Below are positions 58,426 through 64,000 of a stretch of 64,000 bases of DNA, piece by piece (positions within the stretch are counted from its first letter, which is position 1; each line of letters opens with the position of its first letter). The notes beneath the pieces were generated by a model, which saw nothing but the letters and a program-made list of their open reading frames with translations, searched no databases and had not been told where the DNA came from. A program made the translations under genes and the position numbers. The stretch spans positions 1 to 64,000 of the forward strand of contig NZ_WOTB01000012.1 in assembly GCF_011516835.1 (NCBI RefSeq), read 5' to 3'. The stretch is from Acetobacter musti (GTDB taxonomy: Bacteria; Pseudomonadota; Alphaproteobacteria; Acetobacterales; Acetobacteraceae).

Positions 58426-59304
58426 ATGAAACACGCTCCCCTCATGACAGGGTTTATCGCCTGCGCCGTTCTCGCCTGCGCCACACCCGCCCTCGCCGCC
58501 GCACCACACGGAAAAACCATCACCCCGCCTCCGCTGCCCCCCTTCTCCTTCTCCGACTGCCTGGCGCTGCTGGATGACGATCCGTCCGATGTCAGCGATT
58601 ACGTCGCCAGCCACAGCCATACCGGCAGCGAACGCGACGTCACGCATTGCGAAGCCCTGTCCGATGTCCTGTCCGGAGATTTCACCGGCGGCGCCACCAG
58701 GCTCGATACCCTGGCCCATGACGCTCCCCGCAGACCGGAAGAAGACGCCACGGCCGAGGAACGTGCGGATGTCGCCGCCGACGCCGCCCGCGCCTGGCTC
58801 GCCGCCGGCCTCGCCCGCCAGGCCGAAGACTCCGCCGCCTACGGTCTCACCCTCGCCCCGGACTCCGTCGCCCTGCGCCTCATCCGGGACCGCGCCCTCC
58901 TCCGCCTGGGCCGGCCGGACGCCGCGCTGACCGACCTCACCAGCCTCTCGTCCAACCCGCTTTTCGCGCCGGAAACACATCTGCTGAAAGCTCAGGCCGA
59001 ACATGAAACCGGCCATTTCGAGGCCGCCCGCGCCGATATCGACACCGTCCTCGCCGTCACACCGGACGACCCGGCCGCCCTGCTGGAGCGCGGCATCATC
59101 CGCCAGCGCCTCGGCAATCTCCCCGGCGCGAAAGAAGACTGGGAGCAGGTCGTGGCGCTGTCCCCTGATTCCCACGAGGCCGATCTGGCGCGACAGGACC
59201 TGGATGTCCTGGCCTCTGACCCGGATTCCGCCACCGTCCACACGGACACGGCCGCCAACCAGACCACCACCCCGCCCGGACAGGCCGCGCCAGCCCACCC
59301 ATGA
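58426..59304 (+). CDS. exported TPR-repeat protein
   Basis: 292 residues from ATG 58426 (MKHAPLMTGF), with a signal peptide cleaved near ALAAAP (about residue 25); an upstream extension of 33 codons is rejected. The mature protein has an acidic Cys-containing segment (FSDCLALLDDDPSD) followed by three or so tetratricopeptide repeats between about 125 and 265, for example DAALTDLTSLSSNP and RLGNLPGAKEDWEQVV. Likely a periplasmic scaffold. It overlaps the next gene by 4 bp. Confidence 0.75.
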   Translation: MKHAPLMTGFIACAVLACATPALAAAPHGKTITPPPLPPFSFSDCLALLDDDPSDVSDYVASHSHTGSERDVTHCEALSDVLSGDFTGGATRLDTLAHDAPRRPEEDATAEERADVAADAARAWLAAGLARQAEDSAAYGLTLAPDSVALRLIRDRALLRLGRPDAALTDLTSLSSNPLFAPETHLLKAQAEHETGHFEAARADIDTVLAVTPDDPAALLERGIIRQRLGNLPGAKEDWEQVVALSPDSHEADLARQDLDVLASDPDSATVHTDTAANQTTTPPGQAAPAHP

Positions 59305-60206
59305 GCCAGCGCATTCTGGTGATCAGGCTCGGCGCGCTGGGCGATTTCGTGCAGTCCTTCCCGGCGTTTCAGGCGATTCGCACCCACCATCCGGATGCCC
59401 GCATCACCCTGCTGACCACTGCCCCGTTCCGTTCCCTGGCGGCGGCAAGCCCCTGGTTTGACACCATCGAGACCGATACCCGCCCGAAACTGTCCGACCG
59501 GCGCGGCATGAAACGCCTGAAAGCGCAGCTCTCCGGCTTCGACCTGATCTACGACCTCCAGACCTCCGGCCGCTCCACCTGGTATTACCGCCTCGCCGGC
59601 CGTCCCGCCTGGTCCGGCATTGCCCGCGGTGCCTCCCTGCCACACGCCAATCCCTGGCGCGACGAGATGCACACCCGCACCCGCCAGCGGGACCAGCTCC
59701 GCATGGCCGGCATCGCGGAGGTCCCCGAGCCGGACCTCTCATGGCTCGCGAAACAGGGACCTCTTATCGAAACCCCGTACGCGCTGCTCGTCCCCGCCGC
59801 CGCCCCGCACCGCCCCGGAAAACGCTGGCCCGCCGACCGTTACGCCGCCCTCGCCGTCCGCCTGGCGGAACGAGGCATCCGCCCCGTCATCATCGGCACC
59901 GCAGAGGATAATGGCCTCGCCGTCACCATCCGCGCCCGCTGCCCGCAGGCCCTCGATCTCACCGGCAAAACCACCCTGCCCGAACTCGGCGGCCTCTGCG
60001 CCCGTGCCGCCCTCGCCGTCGGCAACGACACCGGCCCCATGCACCTGGCCGCCGCCATGGGATGCCGGTCGGTCGTCCTGTTCTCGGCCGAAAGCGACCC
60101 CGCCCTCACCGCACCGCTCGGCCGCGCGCCCGGACAGGTCAGCGTGATCAGGGTCAACGATATGGCAACTCTTTCCGTGGACAGGGTTGTCTCGGCTACC
60201 GGCTGA
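59301..60206 (+). CDS. family 9 glycosyltransferase (heptosyltransferase-like)
   Basis: 301 residues, GT9. N-terminal ILVIRLGALGDFVQSFPAFQAI near residues 5-26 and the C-terminal donor motif VGNDTGPMHLAAAMGCRSVVLF are diagnostic of the WaaC/WaaF/RfaQ family, which transfer heptose or related sugars to the LPS core. The precise acceptor is not predictable. It overlaps the TPR gene by 4 bp, implying one transcript, and thrS follows after 85 bp. Confidence 0.88.
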   Translation: MSQRILVIRLGALGDFVQSFPAFQAIRTHHPDARITLLTTAPFRSLAAASPWFDTIETDTRPKLSDRRGMKRLKAQLSGFDLIYDLQTSGRSTWYYRLAGRPAWSGIARGASLPHANPWRDEMHTRTRQRDQLRMAGIAEVPEPDLSWLAKQGPLIETPYALLVPAAAPHRPGKRWPADRYAALAVRLAERGIRPVIIGTAEDNGLAVTIRARCPQALDLTGKTTLPELGGLCARAALAVGNDTGPMHLAAAMGCRSVVLFSAESDPALTAPLGRAPGQVSVIRVNDMATLSVDRVVSATG

Positions 60207-60291
60207 CGCCATTAAAGTCCGCTGTTCGTGAAACGACCGTCAGTAAGGCCGTTTCAGTCTCATCATCGCCTGTATGACCGGAGCGCTCACC

Positions 60292-62220
60292 ATGCCTGCC
60301 ATAACCCTGCCAGACGGATCCGTTCGCCAGTTTGACGGGCCGGTCACGGGCACGGAGATCGCAGCCGCCATCGGCCCCGGTCTCGCTAAAGCCGCCCTCG
60401 CCATCGAGGTCGACGGCCAGCTTCGTGACATCTCCCGCCCGGTCGAACACGACGCGTCCATCCGCTTCATCACCCGCAAGGATGAAGCCTCGCTGGAAAT
60501 GATCCGTCACGACGCCGCCCACGTCCTCGCCGAGGCCGTGCAGTCGCTGCATCCCGGCACCCAGGTCACCATCGGCCCGTCGATCGAAAACGGCTTCTAT
60601 TACGATTTCTATCGCAACGAGCCCTTCACCCCGGAAGATTTCCCCGCCATCGAACAGCGGATGCGCGAGATCGTCGCGGCGAAAGAGCCCTTCACCCGTG
60701 AGGTCTGGGACCGCAACGACGCCATCAGATTCTTCGAGGACCGTGGCGAGCGCTTCAAGGCCGAACTGATCCGCGACCTTCCTGAAGACGAGCAGATCTC
60801 GATCTACCGTCAGGGCGAATGGCTCGACCTCTGCCGCGGTCCCCATCTGCGCAGCACCGCCGATGTCGGTACCGCCTTCAAACTGATGAAGGTCGCCGGC
60901 GCCTACTGGCGCGGCGATCACCGTAACCCGATGCTCACCCGCATCTACGGCACCGCCTGGCGCGACCAGAAGGAACTGGACGCGTATCTCCACCAGCTTG
61001 AGGAGGCCGAGCGCCGCGATCATCGTCGCATCGGCAAGGAGATGGACCTCTTCCACATCCAGGAAGAAGCCGTCGGCCAGGTCTTCTGGCACGCCAAGGG
61101 CTGGCGTCTCTACACCGCCCTGCAGGACTACATGCGCCGCGCCCAGACCCGCGCGGAGTATGAGGAAGTCCGCACACCCCAGCTCGTGGACCGCGCCCTG
61201 TGGGAAGCCTCCGGCCACTGGGACAAATACCGTCACCACATGTTCATCGCCACCGTCGAGGATGAGGACAAGACCCTCGCCCTCAAGCCGATGAACTGCC
61301 CCTGTCACGTGCAGATCTTCCGCCACGGCCTCCGCTCCTACCGCGAACTGCCGCTGCGCATGGCCGAATTCGGCGCCTGCCACCGCTATGAGCCGTCCGG
61401 CGCTCTGCACGGCATCATGCGCGTGCGCGGCTTCACCCAGGACGACGCCCATATCTTCTGCACCGAAGATCAGATCGCGGACGAGACCGTGCGTTTCGTC
61501 GCCATGCTCTCGGAAGTCTATAAAGACCTCGGCTTCGAGCATTTCCGCGTCAAATTCGCCGACCGTCCGGAAGCCCGCGCCGGCTCTGACGAAACCTGGG
61601 ACAAGGCCGAAGCGGCGCTGAAGGAAGCCTGCGAGACCGCCGGTGTCGAATACGAATACAACCCTGGCGAGGGCGCCTTCTACGGCCCGAAACTGGAGTT
61701 CGTCCTGCGCGACGCCATCGGCCGCGACTGGCAGTGCGGCACCCTCCAGGTCGATCTCGTCCTCCCCGAGCGTCTCGACGCCAGCTATATCGGTGAGGAC
61801 AGCGCCCGCCACCGTCCCGTCATGCTCCACCGCGCCATCCTCGGCTCGTTCGAGCGTTTCATCGGCATCCTGATCGAGCAGCACGCCGGCAAATTCCCGC
61901 TCTGGCTGGCCCCGGTCCAGGTCGTCGTCGCCTCTATCGTCACGGATGCCGAACCCTACGCGAAAGAGGTCACAGCTCAGCTTCGCAAGGCCGGCCTCAC
62001 CGTCGAGGCCGATACCCGCAACGAAAAGATCAACGCCAAAATCCGCGAGCACAGCCTGGCCCGCGTGCCCGTCATCCTCGTGGTCGGGCGCAAGGAAGCC
62101 GAAGCCGGCACCGTCGCCATGCGCCGCCTCGGCGGCGCCGAGCAGCAGATCCTGCCGCTCGCCGAAGCCGTGACGCTGCTCGCGGAAGAAGCAAAAGCGC
62201 CTGATCTGAAACGCGGCTGA
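60292..62220 (+). CDS. thrS: threonyl-tRNA synthetase
   Basis: 642 residues from ATG 60292 ([14 protein letters not shown]), chosen because GGAG lies 8 bp upstream; a slightly longer start at 60274 is possible. Domains in order: TGS (1-60), the editing domain with [19 protein letters not shown], the class II catalytic core including [10 protein letters not shown] (zinc ligand Cys) and [10 protein letters not shown], and the anticodon-binding domain (about 540-642). Complete and canonical. No T-box, as expected for this lineage. Confidence 0.96.
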   Translation: MPAITLPDGSVRQFDGPVTGTEIAAAIGPGLAKAALAIEVDGQLRDISRPVEHDASIRFITRKDEASLEMIRHDAAHVLAEAVQSLHPGTQVTIGPSIENGFYYDFYRNEPFTPEDFPAIEQRMREIVAAKEPFTREVWDRNDAIRFFEDRGERFKAELIRDLPEDEQISIYRQGEWLDLCRGPHLRSTADVGTAFKLMKVAGAYWRGDHRNPMLTRIYGTAWRDQKELDAYLHQLEEAERRDHRRIGKEMDLFHIQEEAVGQVFWHAKGWRLYTALQDYMRRAQTRAEYEEVRTPQLVDRALWEASGHWDKYRHHMFIATVEDEDKTLALKPMNCPCHVQIFRHGLRSYRELPLRMAEFGACHRYEPSGALHGIMRVRGFTQDDAHIFCTEDQIADETVRFVAMLSEVYKDLGFEHFRVKFADRPEARAGSDETWDKAEAALKEACETAGVEYEYNPGEGAFYGPKLEFVLRDAIGRDWQCGTLQVDLVLPERLDASYIGEDSARHRPVMLHRAILGSFERFIGILIEQHAGKFPLWLAPVQVVVASIVTDAEPYAKEVTAQLRKAGLTVEADTRNEKINAKIREHSLARVPVILVVGRKEAEAGTVAMRRLGGAEQQILPLAEAVTLLAEEAKAPDLKRG

Positions 62221-62230
62221 TCGTCCTTCT

Positions 62231-62356
62231 GCCGGGGCTGTTCTCAGGGCTCCGCCCCGAACCCCGGCAGGGCCCGCAGGCCCCTGCACCCCGATCTGTT
62301 AAATAAAATGGTTTGCAAAGGTCCGCGACCTTTGCCGGGTCCGGGCAGCGCCCGGA
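62231..62356 (+). repeat. REP-like element downstream of thrS
   Basis: One unit of the type duplicated at 56632-56944: CAGGGCTCCGCCCCGAACCCC, CAGGGCCCGCAGGCCCCTG and GCAAAGGTCCGCGACCTTTGC with GGGCAGCGCCC. Confidence 0.75.
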
Positions 62357-62447
62357 AATCTCCCCGCAAAGACCACCGCCTCACAGCGTAATGAATTCAA
62401 AAGATTTCTGTGTTTCTGTTCATCTCCTGAATGTCAGGAGCCTGCCG

Positions 62448-63215
62448 ATGAACCCGGTTCTCAAAGTCATCACTCTGGACAGAACGCCCTGGAGATTTGA
62501 GGCGTTTCGTCGCGCCAGCCCGAACATCCCGGTCGAGCGGATTTCCGCCTGTGACGGAAGCCGCCTGAATGTCGCGGCCTGTGCGCGCAGCGGCCTGTTC
62601 TCCGGGACGCTCCGCTACGGAGCCGGAGCAATGGGCAGCGCCGTCTCCCATATCTCCCTGTGGCAGGACTGCGCGAAGGGTGTCGTCCCGTTCCACATCG
62701 CGGAAGATGACGCCCTGATCCGGGACGATTTTTTCAAACAGGCTTCCACCATTCTGAACCGCAGACCCGGCTGGGACATCGTCCTGTGGAGCTATAATTA
62801 CAACTGGCCCGTCGCGCTCCGCCCCGCGTCAGGCACCGCCCCTGTCGTTCTGAACGGCCCGGACGGCGACCCCGCCAACATCCGCAGTCAGAAAGCGGAA
62901 TTTCAGGCTGGCCGGAGAGAGCCCGTGCTGCTGCCGCTCATTTCCGCAGCCGGCATTGGCTGTTATTCCATCTCACCGCAGGGCGCCGGAAAACTGCTGA
63001 AAGCCTGCCTTCCTCTCGCACAGAAACCGGCCCGCTACGCCCTCGATGCCGGAACGGACTGGATCAATGGCGCGCTGGACGTCGAAATGTCGCGCCATTA
63101 CGAAAAACTGGAAGCCTTTCTGGCCTTCCCGCCGCTCGCGCTGATGGTGAATGACGAAACCGCTTCCACAATCCGCGGCCGTCATCGCGCTGAGGCCGAG
63201 CCTGTGCCCGCGTAA
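62448..63215 (+). CDS. glycosyltransferase family 25-like protein
   Basis: 255 residues from ATG 62448, preceded by AGGAG at 8-bp spacing; the frame extends 45 codons upstream into the repeat. The pattern VERISACDGSRL, GAMGSAVSHISLWQDC and FHIAEDDALIRDDFF fits GT25-type LPS galactosyl/glucosyltransferases, with Glu-Asp-Asp as metal motif. Likely modifies surface glycan; donor and acceptor unknown. Confidence 0.78.
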   Translation: MNPVLKVITLDRTPWRFEAFRRASPNIPVERISACDGSRLNVAACARSGLFSGTLRYGAGAMGSAVSHISLWQDCAKGVVPFHIAEDDALIRDDFFKQASTILNRRPGWDIVLWSYNYNWPVALRPASGTAPVVLNGPDGDPANIRSQKAEFQAGRREPVLLPLISAAGIGCYSISPQGAGKLLKACLPLAQKPARYALDAGTDWINGALDVEMSRHYEKLEAFLAFPPLALMVNDETASTIRGRHRAEAEPVPA

Positions 63216-63249
63216 CAGATCAGACGACCAGGAGCGCAACGGAGCTTCG

Positions 63250-63609
63250 TCAGGCTTTCCGCACGAACTCCGATTTCAGGTTCATCGCCCCGATCCCGCT
63301 GATTTTGCAGGCGATATTGTGTCCGTCATGACCATCGGTGAGGCGAATATTCTTCACCCTCGTCCCGGCCTTGACCACCAGGGACGATCCTTTGACCTTC
63401 AGATCCTTCGTCACGATCACGGAACAGCCGTCTTCCAGCACATTGCCTCCCGCGTCGCGAACCACGTCGTCCGCCGCACCTGTGTCGCTGCCCTCTGCGG
63501 CTGTTTCCGGATTCCATTCCAGCCCGCATTCGGGACAGTTCCACAGAGCCCCATCCTGCCAGACATGCTCACAGCCGCATTCCGGACATTTCAGTTCGGT
63601 ATCCATCAT
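63250..63609 (-). CDS. yjdM: YjdM/PhnA family zinc-ribbon protein
   Basis: 119 residues. The N-terminal zinc ribbon has CPECG...CPECG (Cys8, Cys11, then Cys25, Cys28) and the C-terminal domain the conserved LEDGCSVIVTKDLKVKGSS and VKNIRLTDGHDGHNIACKI. PhnA-family proteins are named after phosphonoacetate metabolism, but YjdM is widespread and its role is unclear. Convergent with the GT25-like gene. Confidence 0.9.
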   Translation of the reverse strand: MMDTELKCPECGCEHVWQDGALWNCPECGLEWNPETAAEGSDTGAADDVVRDAGGNVLEDGCSVIVTKDLKVKGSSLVVKAGTRVKNIRLTDGHDGHNIACKISGIGAMNLKSEFVRKA

Positions 63610-63855
63610 AAAACCTTATTATTTCCCGAAACCGCCCGAAGCAGAAATACGGGACGTGGAATACAGGAAGGCATCCCCTGAAAAACGGCCTGATTTCCGC
63701 ATCCTGCCGCCGGCGGGGACGCCCGCCACGCCGTCGCTCATACTGTCCCTGACGACCGGCAGAAACCCCAGGGCACGTCCTTATTATTGTTTTCTCTCTT
63801 CCTTTTGGCCCTCATCCCGCATACCTCACAAATCTGAAGCGAAGAGGATACCGCC

Positions 63856-64000
63856 ATGAGCGACGATGAAGACGATGTGATCGTAGGATACCTGATCCAG
63901 CGCGAGTACGAGGAAGACGAGTTCGATTTCTGGGACCCGGAAAACGAGTGGCAGGACGATCCTAACGAAGCCAAACTCTACGAAACGGAAGAAGAAGCCG
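63856..64000 (+). CDS. acidic protein, truncated by the window end
   Basis: ATG 63856 with AAGAGGATACC upstream opens a frame of at least 48 residues (MSDDEDDVIVGYLIQ...) that runs off the edge. It is very rich in Asp/Glu, with a WDPENEWQDD segment. Too little is visible to assign a family; the ribosome site and uninterrupted acidic composition make a real gene likely. Confidence 0.55.
   Translation, partial: MSDDEDDVIVGYLIQREYEEDEFDFWDPENEWQDDPNEAKLYETEEEA

Noticed and set aside
60196..62289. 697-codon minus-strand open frame
   Set aside because: Antisense to thrS, with no protein family features.

Overview
The window looks like an origin-proximal chromosome segment of an alphaproteobacterium, most likely an acetic acid bacterium (Acetobacteraceae). 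The evidence is the gene block maf / candidate oriC / hemE / hemJ together with parB-parA-rsmG-mnmG-mnmE, a Caulobacter-like chemotaxis operon, an insertion sequence end of the IS5 family (IS1031 type, first described in Acetobacter xylinum), a Hint-domain surface protein of a kind often seen in acetic acid bacteria, and GC-rich coding DNA. Species assignment is inference; no rRNA is present.

Layout. 0-0.15 kb: end of an IS element with the start of its transposase. 0.2-1.0 kb: exported methyltransferase-like protein. 1.5-9.1 kb: one minus-strand chemotaxis operon (mcp-cheY-cheA-cheW-cheR-cheB-cheY-cheD-small ORF), mostly joined by 4-bp stop/start overlaps. 10-15.2 kb: exported prolyl oligopeptidase, NfuA-like Fe-S protein, then a RutE-like reductase/tsaB/rimI operon. 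15.4-19.6 kb: tRNA-Ala, maf, the candidate replication origin, hemE, a HAD phosphatase, hemJ and a Spy/CpxP-like protein. 20-27.7 kb: small membrane protein, SDR, tRNA-Lys and the partition/tRNA-modification block, with two near-perfect parS sites inside coding sequences. 27.8-34.5 kb: ogt, then an AT-richer patch with two glycosyltransferases (one a GT4-GT2 fusion) and a 944-residue duplicated beta-rich protein ending in a Hint domain. 34.6-42.9 kb: acetyltransferase, ettA, tRNA(CAU), ppa, a DUF2142 membrane protein, ung, a lipoprotein and a polyol-type MFS permease. 43.8-45.9 kb: TPP riboswitch and thiC. 46-53 kb: Gly/Asn-rich exported protein, class II phosphodiesterase-like hydrolase, uvrA, and a yggT/GT2 pair. 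53-64 kb: tRNA-Ala, a DUF2501-like protein, Suv3-like helicase, GT4, TPR protein, GT9, thrS, GT25-like, yjdM and a truncated acidic ORF.

Two families of non-coding repeats punctuate the window. One is a roughly 260-bp MITE-like element (five full, two truncated copies) whose ends match the end of the IS at the left edge and which carries two strong hairpins. The other is a set of short GC-rich palindromic elements (REP-like) lying mostly downstream of genes, once duplicated in tandem.

The observations most worth checking are the IS/MITE pair, the 13 GTAC tetramers packed into about 240 bp of the candidate oriC, and the duplicated Hint protein beside the fused glycosyltransferase.
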